Shown piece after piece: positions 22,142 to 35,154 of a stretch of DNA of 64,000 nucleotides. This stretch comes from Rutidosis leptorrhynchoides (Eukaryota; Streptophyta; Magnoliopsida; Asterales; Asteraceae), in contig NC_092333.1 in NCBI RefSeq assembly GCF_046630445.1, forward strand, positions 3,744,001 through 3,808,000, in the 5' to 3' direction. Position 1 is the stretch's first letter. Every line of letters begins with the position of its first letter. Under the pieces are notes generated by a model. The model saw nothing but the letters and a program-made list of their open reading frames with translations. It did no database searches and was not told the DNA's origin. Both the position numbers and the translations under genes were made by a program.

Positions 22142-22803
22142 TGTGACAACCCGGAAATTTCCGACCAAATTTAAACTTTAATTTTTATATGTTTCCGACA
22201 CGATAAGCAAAGTTTGTTAAGTTAAATCTCAAGAATTTTAAACTGTGTTCATACATTCATTTAACCTTGACCGGATTCCGACGATTCACGAACCATTATT
22301 TAATTGAATATGAATATGTATATGTATTTATTATAACTTGAGAATATTAACAAAGTATTAAACGTATAATACTTTACATGAACGTATTGGTTTCAAAATG
22401 TTTATCAGTGGAATTAGAAAGATAATATCAAATGATTGATTTATCAGATACAATGTATGATTACGAGTCTCTGTTGAGAGGTCCACTTTGATCTAGGAAA
22501 CCTGTCCTTTTTATCAGTATTCGGAATATTGGTAAAATGATTTACAAAAATGTCATTAACAAGTGTTAGCCAAAAGTTAGTAAAGATTCCCGTTTAATTT
22601 TCAAAAGCGTGCTTTACAATGATTGACTCGTGTCCCTTAGTAAATTAATTATTTAGTTTTCATATTATTTAAAACATTATTTGATATAATAATTTCTTGT
22701 ATTAAAACGAGTTTAAATTATATAAAACGGACTTGGAAATATTATTAGTTTTGAAAAACTATATATTATTGTTAAATAAATATTTCAAATTTATATTTTG
22801 AAA

Positions 22804-22855
<52 letters not shown>

Positions 22856-23273
22856 CAATGTAATAAAACTTAATATTAATTTAGTTATAAGATGTTTTGA
22901 GTTAAAATAAAACTATTATTTATATAACGAGACGTCGGATTATAGAAGCAAATGACCAAAACACTCAAATGCATAAGTTACACTTCGTGTAATATAGTTT
23001 ACTAATGATTTACGTCTATATTTTGATAAGGGTATGAATCACTAAACGTAAAGTGCTAGTTTTCTAAGCGTACGAAAATGAGTTCGAGAAACCGGAAATG
23101 GGACATAAGTTGAGTGACGACATACGAGTCATTGAAACTTAAATTACAAATTAACTATGCACGTAAATATAATATAATATATAATTAATTATATAAATTA
23201 AATATAATATATATATAATAATAATAAGAGTGTCGGCAGAGTAAAACGAAAACATGTGAGCTGGGTTTTGGTC

Positions 23274-23352
23274 CCATGCGATCGCATGGCTCAAACCCAT
23301 AAACCCCATGCGATCGCATGGGGTGGTTAGGTGGCCAAAGTGTTTATTTAAG
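23274..23352 (+). promoter_or_regulatory. Palindrome pair plus TATA-like box (RLG-1 3' LTR)
   Basis: CCATGCGATCGCATGG (23274-23289) and CCCCATGCGATCGCATGGGG (23304-23323), both perfect here, then TATTTAAG at 23345-23352, 21 bp on. This copy shows the ancestral form of the mutated first palindrome in the 5' LTR. Confidence 0.6.
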
Positions 23353-23450
23353 CGAACGATTTCTGGTCGAACAAATTCATTCCAACAAACATCCTTCTAC
23401 ATTATTCCGTATTATATTACTTATATTATTATTATTATTATTATTATTAA

Positions 23451-23504
<54 letters not shown>

Positions 23505-24103
23505 GATTAATATTATTATTATTAATCTTATTATTAATAGTATTAGTGTTACTATCATTAGTATTGTTATACATAAAATACTACGACGGAGTGTTGTCCG
23601 AGTTATTTTCAAAACGGATTTTTTTTCGAGAGGGATAAAGCTAAGGAAATTATGGGTTATAGCTATGGAGGTTATGGGTATGGATCGGGAGTATGCTCGT
23701 GAGGTCAATCTAGTGTTTATCATCTCCGTTGCGTCTATGTACTTTTCTGCAATATTGAATCTCAATATTGATACGTGAGCACTCATAACTTAATTTTCAT
23801 ATATTAATAGTGTATCCCTGACTAGTGCTCGAGTATATATAATTATGCATGCTTGTATGTTTAATTTTGTCGTTAGATAGCTTATGATAAATTATGAATT
23901 TGATACTTATGCGATTGAGATAAGGTATATGTTATGCATGTCGTTCGAAAGCTGGTGAAAAATTAGTAACTTTTCATTTAGATATCGAATGGTTTCGATG
24001 AACAGATTAGAAGTTATAGTCAACTGAATTTTTGTATTATTGTTAAAATGATTATTATTACTATCATCGTTATTATCGCCGTTATTATTATTATTATTAT
24101 CTA

Positions 24104-24179
<76 letters not shown>

Positions 24180-25462
24180 TTATTATCATTATTAATATAT
24201 GTATCACTATTTAAAAATCGTTATTGTTATTATTATTACTATTGTTATTATTATTATCATCAAAAATTATTATTAATATTATCATCATTATTATTATAAT
24301 TACTAGTATTATTATTAATATTATTATAATACTTATTAGTATCATTATCTTTAAAACTAATATTAGTATTATCTAATTATTATGATTGCGATTATTATCA
24401 TTATTAAATGAATTGATTAGGAAACAATGAGTATATGCGTCATGATGAAATAAAAATATTGTAAGTTATTGATTTAGAGAAAAATATCGTTTTCATTATT
24501 TTTATCATTATTAATATTAAAAGTATTATTAATATTAAAACTATCATTTTACAAAAATTATTATTTATAGGAATATCATTGTTAATATAAAATATCATTA
24601 TTATTATCATTTTAGTATTATTATTAATAAAAATTATCATTTTATCATAATATCATTTTAGTAAATATAAGTATTGTTATTATTATTAGTAGAATAATAA
24701 TTATTATTATTACAAAATAATACAATTTTTACTTACTATTGATATTATCGATATTATTTTATCAAATAAATATGTGATACAAAGATATTTTATTACGTGT
24801 AATATAATTACATTAATAATACCTATCATATTATTTTATGATATTAAATGAACTTTATAAATTTTATTACTTAAGATATATAAAAGTATATTTTTATTAT
24901 ATAAATTTTAATATAAAATTTTATTTATTAATAAATGAATTATATTATTACTCTAATAATATCTGTTAAAAATATTTAAATATATAAAACGACTATATTT
25001 AAACTATATAATAATCATGTATAAATTTTGGAAGTCATTTTGGTCAAGATGACTTTTGTTGACTTTTGCATATTAGTCTCGAGCATTAGGATTGTGGTAC
25101 ACTATGACTTGACCTAAATTGTGAGACATATATTGACCAACATATAAATATATATAATTAATATAGGTTCGTGAATCCGAGGCCAACCTTGCACTTGTTC
25201 AATGCCATCATAAGCATAATTACTACGAAATACAGTTTTGTGAGTTTCATTTGATTCTCTTTTACTCTTTACATTTTTGGGACTGAGAATACATGCGCTG
25301 TTTTTTTATAACTGTTTTATTAAATGCTTTTGAGATATATTTTTGAACTGAGAATACATGAACTGCTTTTATAAATGTTTGACGAAATAGACACAAGTAT
25401 TCAAAACTACATTCTATGATAGAATTATTTGGATTCAGAGGTTTGATTTGCACTAGCTACTA

Positions 25463-25965
25463 TCGGTGAGAAAATTTTGCATTGCACGATGCATTAGCTA
25501 CCGTTTAGCTATCCTCGGTGAGAAATTTTTGCATTGCACGATGCATTAGCTACCGTAGGTGATTTTATGTAGCATTAGCTACCCTCGGTGAGAAATTTTT
25601 GCATTGCACGATGCATTAGCTACCATTGTAAGATTGTTTATCAGTGAGAAATTTTTGCATTGCACAATGCATTAGCTACCGAAATGGTTCGATTTAGTAG
25701 TTACTATCAGTGAGAAATTTTAGCATTGCACAATGCATTAGCTACCCTGAGAAATTTTTGCATTGCACGATGCATTAGCTACCGTTGTAAGATTGTTTAC
25801 GGTAAGAAATTTTTGCATTGCACGATGCATTAGCTACCGTTGTTGTATTTCCCTCGGTGAGAAATTTTTGCATTGCATGATGCATTAGCTACCGTTGGTG
25901 AAATAGTATTGTATTAACTACCACGGTGAGAAATTTTTGCATTGCACGACGCATTAGCTACCGTT
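25463..25965 (+). repeat. Nine-unit hairpin-like minisatellite (RLG-1 3' LTR)
   Basis: Same array as 14301-14815, also nine units; units 5 and 6 have lost the spacer between them. Confidence 0.9.
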
Positions 25966-26057
25966 GGTAAGTTTGTTTTGAAAGGTTCCGGTGTTCTTCG
26001 TATGAATGATTTTTACAGCAGTGAGCAGACCTGCACAGATTGTTTTCGAAATATGAG

Positions 26058-28049
26058 TGATAATGCTAAAAACGAACATATATTTCATAGCATTATTCCT
26101 CAAGAAAGACAAGCTTTTAGTTGCAATTGTTCTATTTACAAGTGATATTCGTTTAAATAATAAAAGGTGAAGACAAAAGACAGATTCGATGAATTGAAGA
26201 CGCAAACGACCAAAAAGCTCAAAAGTACAAAAGACAATCAAAGAGGTTCCAATTATTGATAAGAAACGTCTCGAAATTACAAAAGTACAAGATTCAAAAC
26301 GCAAAGTACAAGATATTAAATTGTACGCGAGGACGTTCGAAAATCCGGAACCGGGACCAGAGTCAACTCTTAACGCTCGACGCAACGGACTAAAAATTAC
26401 AAGTTAACTATGTATATAAATATAATATAATATATAATTAATTATATTAATTATATATATATTATATTTATAAATAAAAAAACCGTCGGCAGAGAAAACT
26501 CCAAGGACTGAGCTGTAATTTCATTCTCCGCGACTCGCGGAGTTTGAAGAGGCTTTTGCCGCGAGTCGCGGAGCCCCAAATTTCAACTCTGGCTATAAAG
26601 CAAACCGAATTCTGATCAAAATTTCATATTCTATTTTCTCTCTTCTCTATCTATACGATATATATATATATATATATAATTTATATTTTAATTTTAATTT
26701 TAATTATAATTCTAATAATAAGGGTATGTTAGCGAATGTTGTAAGGGTGTAAGTCGAAATTCTGTCCGTGTAACGCTACGCTATTTTTAATCATTGTAAG
26801 TTATGTTCAACCTTTTTATATTAATGTCTCGTAGCTAAGTTATTATTATGCTTATTTAAAACGAAGTAATCATGATGTTGGGCTAATTACTAAAATTGGG
26901 TAATTGGGCTTTGTACCATAATTGGGGTTTGGACAAAAGAACGACACTTGTGGAAATTAGACTATGGGCTATTAATGGGCTCTATATTTGTTTAACTAAA
27001 TGAAAGTTTGTTAATGTTAATATAAAGATTTACAATTGGGCGTCCCTATAAATTACCATATACACTCGATCGGACACGATGGGCGGGGTATTTATATGTA
27101 CGAATAATCGTTCATTTAACCGGACACGGGAATGGATTAATAGCCACTAGAATAATTAAAACAGGGGTGAAATTACATTCAAGGGTAATTGGTATAATTG
27201 TTAACAAAGTAGTAAAACCTTGGTTTACACGCAGTCGATAACCTGGTGTATTCATTAAACAAAGTATTAAAACCTTGTTACAATTCGAATCCCCAATTAG
27301 TTGGAATATTTAACTTCGGGTATAAGAATAATTTGATGAGGACACTCGCACTTTATATTTATGACTGATGGACTGTTATGGACAAAAACCAGACGGACAT
27401 ATTAAATAATCCAGGACAAAGGACAATTAACCCATGGGCATAAAACTAAAATCAACACGTCAAACATCATGATTACGGAAGTTTAAATAAGCATAATTCT
27501 TTTATTTCATATTTAATTTCCTTTATTTTATATTTAATTGCACTTCTAATTATCGCACTTTTATTTATTGTTATTTAATCGCACTTTTAATTATCGTACT
27601 TTTTAATTATCGCAATTTTATTTTATCGCACTTTTATTATTCGCAATTTCACTATCGTTATTTACTTTACGCTTTAATTTAAGTCTTTTATTTATTTTAT
27701 ATTTTACATTAGGTTTTAACTGCGACTAAAATCTTAAAATCGACAAACCGGTCATTAAACGGTAAAAACCCCCTTTATAATAATAATATTACTTATACAT
27801 ATATTTGTATGTTTATAAAAGTAAACTAATATAGCGTTGAGCTTTGTTTAAAGATTTCCCTGTGGAACGAACCGGACTTACTAAAAACTACACTACTGTA
27901 CGATTAGGTACACTGCCTATAAGTGTTGTAGCAAGGTTTAAGTATATCCATTCTATAAATAAATAAATATCTTGTGTAAAATTGTATCGTATTTAATAGT
28001 TTTTCCTAGTAAAATATAAACTATTTTATATACACCTCGCATAACATCA
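26058..28049 (+). repeat. RLG-2 5' LTR (1992 bp)
   Basis: TG...CA ends; contains a palindrome pair, TATA box, (AT)n and a poly-pyrimidine stretch downstream. Confidence 0.96.
26526..26599 (+). promoter_or_regulatory. RLG-2 5' LTR promoter: palindrome pair and TATA box
   Basis: CTCCGCGACTCGCGGAG (26526-26542), a 16-base spacer, CCGCGAGTCGCGGAG (26559-26573), then 20 bp later TATAAA (26594-26599) in GGCTATAAAGC, a canonical TATA context. Confidence 0.7.
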
Positions 28050-28057
28050 AGTATTTT

Positions 28058-28075
28058 TGGCGCCGCTGCCGGGGA
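28058..28075 (+). other. RLG-2 primer-binding site (tRNA-Asp type)
   Basis: TGGCGCCGCTGCCGGGGA, nine bases after the 5' LTR; matches the tRNA-Asp-type site of Athila/Tat elements with one difference (CGCTG for CGTTG). Confidence 0.9.
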
Positions 28076-29378
28076 ATTATCTTAAAAGCCGGAAGCGCAA
28101 CGCTAATATAAAAAAAAGAAAAAAAAAAGATTTTAGCTTACTTTTATTAAAATTCGTTTTTGTAAAAATACGTTTTAAAAATTCGAAAATATAAAAAGAA
28201 AAACAAAAATATAAGTATTTTTAAGATTTTGTTAAATATTTAAGTTTTATAAGTTTCTTTATTTTTATTTTAGTTTATAAAAATATAAGTTTTATTTTAA
28301 AATCTTTTATTTATTTAAAAACAGAAAACAGAAAATAAAAAAAAAATAAATAAAGAAAAACGCGTAAAAATTAAAACCTGTCAGCTGAATTCTGGAACCC
28401 CGCGACTCGCGGGGTTTGGTGCAATAAATGCCGCGACTCGCGGAGCTTCTCTGACACGCGAACAGATGCCCTAATTCAGCATTTATTACGGATTTTTAAT
28501 TATTATTATTATTATTAACCCTAATTAATATTATAATTAAGTTTTATTTTAATTTAAGTTTTATTTAATTTATATTTTAGTTTAATTAAATTATAAAATT
28601 AGTAGTTTTATTAAATAAAAAATATAAAAATAATATTTTTATAAAAAATTGTACTTTTTACAACTTTTTGTAAATTTTTATATTTTGTCCCTTTTTAAAT
28701 CGTTGTAGCATAACTTTTGTATTTTTAGCTCATATTTAATTTTAAACTTAGTTTTTGCTATAGTTATTTTTACTCCTAGATTTTTAGGCTTTGCCGTAGA
28801 ATTCCTTAAGTGCTTTTTCTTTAGACTAAGATTTAGGTGCTTTAGAATTTTGCGACGCCTTTTACTATGTACCAATTGTCATTCCAATTAGTAATATCAA
28901 TTTGCGATTATAATTTTAAGTTAGTTGTAGTAATAAGGTTAGGTTAGTTAAGTATTTTTAAGTTTTTATAAGTTTTTTTTTTTTTTTTTTTCCGTCACCT
29001 TTTATTTTTTTTCAACCATTTTTCTTTTTCTACCTTTTGCGACGAACTCTTTTTCTCTCTTATTTCTCGCCATTCTAATTTTTAGGACTTAGAATTTTTT
29101 CTACTTCTTCTCTAAATTTCTTAAAATTACGAAAATTTATTTTGAGTGGTTAAATTGATAGACATCAAAATTTTCTGGTTCGTAGTAATAGTTGGATTTG
29201 TACGTGGACCGGGTTATTGGAGCCAAACAGTCCTCAATTATATTGAGACCAAACGAATCCTGCCCCTCTGCTGCATCTTTTGGCTATTCGAAACGTGGGC
29301 AAAATCAGAAAAGTCTATTAATTGGATAACTTATTATAATTTTTCTTTCCTTTTAAAAACTAATAGGATATTCTGTGA
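28076..29378 (+). other. RLG-2 untranslated leader
   Basis: 1.3 kb, AT-rich. Contains another palindrome pair (28398-28414 and 28431-28445), T-rich tracts near 28972-28992 and no convincing ORF. A short frame at 29146-29427 lacks any feature I recognise. Confidence 0.7.
28398..28445 (+). promoter_or_regulatory. Extra palindrome pair in the RLG-2 leader
   Basis: CCCCGCGACTCGCGGGG and CCGCGACTCGCGGAG with a 16-base spacer, as in the LTR, but no TATA box at the expected distance. Confidence 0.45.
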
Positions 29379-30722
29379 ATGCACCGAGCAAGACGTTCAT
29401 CACCTTTTGTACGTTCACCACCTGTAACTAGATCAAGACATTTAACAAATATAACCGCCGTTGATTTTTCTTTAGAATCGTCATCTAGTCAACCAAGTAC
29501 TTCAGTTCAAATTTTCGATAATCCATTTTTTGAACCCAACCTCACAATTGAGAATCCGGAAAATATTCAGGAACGGTTCGTAGATCCTGAACCATTAAAC
29601 TTTCCTCCGGAACCACCAATCATTCAAACAGAGATTGTTGAGGAACGAACCATTAAATCAGAATCATCTAGTGATACCGATTCAACAAATTCAATTATGG
29701 AGAATCTGGAACCTTTAAGTATGGAAGACCGAATGAGAGCTAAACGCACTGGCCAAGGTCACGCAATTACTCATCCAGACATTAATGCGCCAGATTATGA
29801 AATCAAAGGACAAATTCTACATATGGTGACTAATCAATGCCAATTTAGTGGTGCGCCGAAGGAAGATCCTAATGAACATCTACGTACCTTTAATAGGATC
29901 TGCACACTATTTAAAATACGAGAAGTGGAGGATGAACAGATATATCTCATGTTATTTCCCTGGACTTTAAAGGGAGAAGCCAAAGATTGGTTGGAATCGT
30001 TACCTGAAGGGGCGATTGATACATGGGACGTTTTAATTGACAAATTTCTTAAACAATTCTTTCCTGCATCTAAAGCCGTAAGACTTCAAGCAGAAATTGT
30101 TACGTTCACACAGAAACCAAATGAAACTCTATATGAGGCGTGGACAAGATATGGAAAGTTGTTAAGAGGATGTCCGCAACATGGTTTAGACACCTGTCAA
30201 ATAGTACAAATATTCTACCGAGGATGCGACATCACTACAAGAAAAGACATAGATATAGCAGCTGGTGGTTCTATTATGAAGAAAACCGAAACTGATGCTT
30301 ACAAAATTATTGATAACACTGCTTCCCACTCGCATGAGTGGCACCAAGAAAAAGACATCGTTAGATCATCTAAAGCAGCTAGAGCCGATTCTAGCCATGA
30401 CTTAGATTCCATTTCCGCAAAGATAGATGCTGTGGAGAGACGAATGGAAAAGATGACTAAGGATATTCACTCAATACGAATTAGTTGTGAGCAGTGTGGA
30501 GGACCACATTTGACAAAAGATTGTCTCAGTATTGAATTAACAATGGAACAAAGAGAGAATATTTCATACATAAACCAAAGGCCTGGAAATAATTATCAGA
30601 ATAATTATCAACCGCCAAGACCGATTTACAATCAGAACCAGAATTATAACCGAAATATTCCATACAACAACCAACAAGGTCCTAGCAATCAACAAGTATC
30701 CAATAATACTTACAATCAGTAA
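29379..30722 (+). CDS. gag: RLG-2 Gag (Athila-type capsid/nucleocapsid)
   Basis: ATG at 29379 opens a basic, Ser/Pro-rich head (MHRARRSSPFVRSPPV). A retrotransposon-gag capsid domain follows at about residues 145-290 (LMLFPWTLKGEAKDWLESLP, then FLKQFFPASKAVRLQAEI), then a coiled-coil-like stretch and one zinc knuckle C-E-Q-C-x3-H-x4-C from residue 370, then an Asn/Gln-rich end. The frame stops at TAA 30720 but continues open downstream apart from a TAG at about 30816, so the gag-pol frame was originally one. Gag packages element RNA into virus-like particles in the cytoplasm. Confidence 0.92.
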   Translation: MHRARRSSPFVRSPPVTRSRHLTNITAVDFSLESSSSQPSTSVQIFDNPFFEPNLTIENPENIQERFVDPEPLNFPPEPPIIQTEIVEERTIKSESSSDTDSTNSIMENLEPLSMEDRMRAKRTGQGHAITHPDINAPDYEIKGQILHMVTNQCQFSGAPKEDPNEHLRTFNRICTLFKIREVEDEQIYLMLFPWTLKGEAKDWLESLPEGAIDTWDVLIDKFLKQFFPASKAVRLQAEIVTFTQKPNETLYEAWTRYGKLLRGCPQHGLDTCQIVQIFYRGCDITTRKDIDIAAGGSIMKKTETDAYKIIDNTASHSHEWHQEKDIVRSSKAARADSSHDLDSISAKIDAVERRMEKMTKDIHSIRISCEQCGGPHLTKDCLSIELTMEQRENISYINQRPGNNYQNNYQPPRPIYNQNQNYNRNIPYNNQQGPSNQQVSNNTYNQ

Positions 30723-31199
30723 AGACCGAATTTTCAAAACAAACCACCACAACAAACCGATGATAAAAAGCCGAATTTAGAAGATATGATGACGAAGCTA
30801 GTTGAAACTCAAACATAGTTTTTCACATCTCAGAAACAAACCAATGAACAAAATGCTCAAGCATTTAGAAATCAACAAGCTTCTATTCAAAATCTGGAAC
30901 AAGAAGTAAGTAACCTAGCAAGGTTAATAGGTGAAAGAAAACCGGGAAGTCTACCTAGCGATACAAATGCTAACTCCCGGAATGAAACAGCTAAAGCTAT
31001 TACCACAAGAAGTGGTACAACACTTAAACCACCTGAAATACCTGTAACTTCTGATGAAACCATTCCTACTCCACAAGAACCACAACCTGATCAAGATAAG
31101 GAAAAAGAACCGGTAGTTGAAAAGGTTAATGAAGATAACACAGTTAAGGATAAACCTTATGTTAAACCATACCAACCACCACTTCCTTACCCGAGTAAA
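30723..31199 (+). pseudogene. RLG-2 Gag-Pol linker, same frame with a stop
   Basis: The gag frame goes on through Asn/Gln/Pro-rich sequence to the protease region at 31200, interrupted by one TAG near 30816-30818. Confidence 0.75.
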
Positions 31200-33308
31200 A
31201 TGAAGAAAGAAAAACTTGAAGCCGAGCAATCCAAATTTTTGGATATCTTTAAACAGATAAATGTAAATCTTCCTTTCATTGATGTGATTTCAGGAATGCC
31301 TAGATATGCTAAATTCTTGAAAGATCTAATCTCAAATAGAAAGAAAATGGAAGAACTCTCGGCTGTTACTATGAATGCTAATTGTTCAGCAGTGCTGTTG
31401 AATAAGATACCAGAAAAACTATCTGATCCAGGAAGTTTCACAATTCCATGTTTCCTGGGTAGTCTTAGTTCAATAGAAGCATTGGCTGATTTAGGTGCTA
31501 GTATAAATCTAATGCCGTATTCACTATACGCTAAACTAGACCTTGGAGAATTGAAACCAACCAGAATAAGCATACAACTAGCCGATAGATCAATAAAATA
31601 TCCTAGAGGGATAATGGAGAACATGCTAGTTAAAGTTGGTACTTTAGTATTCCCAGTAGATTTTGTTGTTCTGGACATGGAAGAAGATTCTCAAGTTCCT
31701 CTCATATTAGGAAGACCATTCTTAAACACGGCTAAAGCAATGATAGACGTGTTCGGTAAGAAACTGACCCTAAGTATAGAGGATGAGAGTGTTACCTTTT
31801 CAGTTGATAGAGCAATGCAACAACCACAATCTACAGATGATACATGTTATTATATTCAAACTATAGATGCACATGCAGAATTATTAGAAGAATTTCCAGA
31901 ATTACAAGGAACAGGAGAATGTTCTTTAGGAGAAGGTAATGAACCAATTGATGAAGCTAAAATGTTAGCTACACTTATAGCTAATGGATATGAACCAACA
32001 ACAGAAGAAATTCAAATGCTAAAAGAAGAAGACAGATATCGATATAAATCATCGATAGAAGAACCTCCGAAATTAGAGTTAAAGCCACTTCCAAACCATT
32101 TGAAATACGCTTATTTACATGGTGAATCTGAATTACCTGTAATAATATCGTCTTCTCTTACTGAAAATGAAAAATCACAACTCATTTCTGTGTTGAAAGC
32201 TCATAAACCAGCCATTGCATGGAAGATTCATGATATTAAAGGAATAAGTCCTTCGTATTGCACACATAAAATCCTTATGGAAGAAGGTCATAAAACGTAT
32301 GTGCAACGCCAACGAAGACTAAATCCTAATATGCAAGATGTAGTTAAGAAAGAGATTATTAAACTGCTAGATGCAGGTTTAATTTATCCAATCTCTGATA
32401 GTCCATGGGTAAGCCCAGTTCAATGCGTGCCTAAGAAGGGTGGCATGACTGTCATTACAAATGAGAAAAATGAGCTTATTCCTACTAGGACTGTAACAGG
32501 ATGGCGTGTATGTATTGATTATAGAAAATTAAATGACGCCACCAGAAAAGATCACTTTCCCTTACCTTTCATAGATCAAATGCTGGAAAGATTAGCCGGA
32601 AATAGTTACTATTGTTTTCTAGATGGATTTTCCGGATATTTTCAAATTCCAATAGCACCCGAGGACCAAGAGAAAACCACATTCACGTGCCCTTATGGTA
32701 CTTTTGCTTACAAACGCATGCCATTTGGACTTTGTAACGCCCCTGCAACCTTTCAAAGGTGTATGATGGCGATTTTTCAAGACATGATAGAAGAATGCAT
32801 GGAAGTATTCATGGATGACTTTTCAGTCTTCGGTGATACATTTAAATCATGTCTAGTTAATCTGGAACGAATGCTAATTAGATGCGAAAAATCAAATCTA
32901 GTACTTAATTGGGAGAAATGCCATTTCATGGTTAAAGAAGGCATCGTTCTTGGACATAAAATTTCAAAAGAAGGAATTGAAGTGGATAGAGCTAAAGTAG
33001 ATGTAATTGCTAAACTTCCACATCCCACAAATGTTAGAGGAGTTAGGAGTTTTCTAGGGCATGCCGGTTTTTACCGACGTTTCATAAAAGATTTTTCTAA
33101 AATTGCCACTCCTATGAATAAACTCCTAGAAAAGGATGCGCCATTCATCTTTTCAGATGAATGTATCAAATCTTTTAATATTCTTAAAGAGAAACTCACT
33201 AATGCACCAATCATGATAACACCAAATTGGAACCTACCATTTGAACTAATGTGTGATGCAAGTGATTTTGCAATGGGAGCCGTTTTAGGACAAAGGATTG
33301 AAAAATGA
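31200..33308 (+). pseudogene. pol: RLG-2 Pol, protease and reverse transcriptase part
   Basis: Protease: DLGASINLMP near residue 98 (the active-site D-[ST]-G-A written DLGA, usual for Athila) and VPLILGRPFLNTAK. Reverse transcriptase: WRVCIDYRKLND, FPLPFIDQML, FLDGFSGYFQI, RMPFGLCNAPATFQ and the catalytic box FMDDFSVFG, a FMDD variant typical of this lineage, then the GHAGFYRRFIKDFSKIA connection region. It breaks at TGA 33306-33308 where a sense codon is expected; the same frame resumes immediately with RNase H. Confidence 0.93.
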
Positions 33309-34982
33309 TTTCAACCTATATATTATGCTAGTAAGACGTTACAAGGAGCACAAACAAACTATACAACTACTGAAAAAGAACTCCTTGCTATTGTCTTTGC
33401 TTTTGATAAATTTCGATCATATCTCGTTCTAGCAAAAACGGTGGTCTATACCGACCATTCTGCTCTTAGATACCTATTTTCAAAACAAGATGCTAAACCA
33501 AGATTAATCCGTTGGATCTTACTCTTACAAGAGTTTGATATTGAAATCCGAGATAAAAGAGGAGCAGAAAATCTCGCCGCTGATCATCTTTCTCGTCTTG
33601 AAAATCCTGAGTTAGAAGTTCTAAATGAATCGGCCATACAAGACAACTTTCCTGATGAATATCTATTGAAGATAGATTATAAAGAAATCCCATGGTTTGC
33701 AGACTATGCAAACTACTTAGTTTGTGGATTCCTTGAAAAAGGATTATCGTACCAAAGACGAAAGAAATTCTTCAGTGATATAAAACACTATTTCTGGGAA
33801 GATCCACATCTGTTTAAAAGTTGTCCCGATGGAATAATACGCCGATGTGTATTTGGAGATGAAGCTAGTAAAATTTTAAACCATTGTCACACAGGACCAA
33901 CAGGAGGGCATTATGGGCCTCAACTAACAGCAAGAAAAGTTTATGAAGCTGGATTCTATTGGCCTACAATTTACAAAGACGCACACCTTCTTTGCAAATC
34001 CTGTGATGCATGTCAAAGGGCCGGAAAAATAAGTCAACGTGATGAAATGCCACAAAATGTCATCCAAGTATGTGAAGTATTTGACATTTGGGGTATTGAC
34101 TTTATGGGTCCATTTCCAAAATCTCATAATAATCTATATATACTCGTAGCCATTGATTATGTATCTAAATGGGCGGAAGCACAAGCTCTCCCAACTAACG
34201 ATGCACGAGTTGTAGTCAACTTTTTAAAACGTCTTTTTGCAAGGTTTGGAACACCGAAAGCTTTAATAAGTGATCGGGGTACTCATTTCTGTAATAATCA
34301 ACTTGAGAAAGTTCTTAAAAGATATGGAGTAACTCATAAAATCTCCACCGCATATCATCCACAAACAAGTGGACAAGTTGAAAATACCAACCGAGCTTTA
34401 AAACGTATTCTAGAGAAAACTGTAGGATCAAATCCGAAGGAATGGTCCATTAAATTGGAGGATGCACTCTGGGCTTTTAGAACAGCCTACAAAACTCCAA
34501 TTGGAACCACACCTTTTAGACTTGTTTATGGAAAAGCATGTCATCTTCCAGTAGAAATTGAACACAAAGCATTTTGGGCTTTGAAGACATGTAATCTTGA
34601 TTTACATGAAGCCGGACGTCTACGATTAAGTCAACTAAATGAATTAGAAGAATTAAGACATGAAGCATACGAAAATTCGTTAATCTATAAAGAAAGAACG
34701 AAGAAATGGCATGATAAAAGAATCAGAAGTTCAAAAGAATTTAAAGAAGGAGACAGAGTTCTTCTTTTCAATTCACGATTCAAGCTATTTCCTGGAAAAT
34801 TGAAATCAAGATGGTCTGGACCATTCATAGTCAAAAGAGTTTTCCCATACGGAACGATAGAATTAATAAATTCAAATGGGATTGAATTTAAAGTTAATGG
34901 TCACAGAGTTAAACATTACATACATGGTCCGATGGAAGTCGACAACGAAGTTAATCACAATTTCGACACCACAGCTAACTAA
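33309..34982 (+). pseudogene. pol: RLG-2 Pol, RNase H and integrase part
   Basis: After the stop the frame continues with [20 protein letters not shown] and [15 protein letters not shown] (RNase H), an HHCC zinc-binding region ([12 protein letters not shown] ... CKSCDAC) and the integrase core with its D, D and E in [19 protein letters not shown] and [12 protein letters not shown]. It ends at TAA before GTGTGGGG at 34983. No chromodomain, as expected for Athila. Apart from the upstream stop this part is intact. Confidence 0.93.
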
Positions 34983-35154
34983 GTGTGGGGAGAATCAAGT
35001 CTTTAAAGGATAATATGTATTTCTGTTAGAGTTAGATTGTCTGTTTTTGTGTAGTTCTCGAAAATGGAACACGTATGGTCTTTCCCTAGCAGACCCTAAA
35101 GAACTAGTCTTCTCCCCCCATTCTGAATTTTTATTTTTTTTAGGTTTTTACGAA

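Larger units (their letters stand above)
22142..26057 (+). repeat. RLG-1 3' LTR, first part
   Basis: Homologous to the 5' LTR from its start up to the middle of its terminal block, where the Athila element is inserted (ATGAG duplicated). The remaining 400 bp resume at 42824. Adding both parts gives 4316 bp against 4287 bp for the 5' copy. Confidence 0.92.

Noticed and set aside
25954..26385. 143-codon minus-strand ORF, repeated at 40814-41158
   Set aside because: Antisense to the Athila LTR start in both copies; the first copy also crosses the insertion junction, so it cannot be an old gene.
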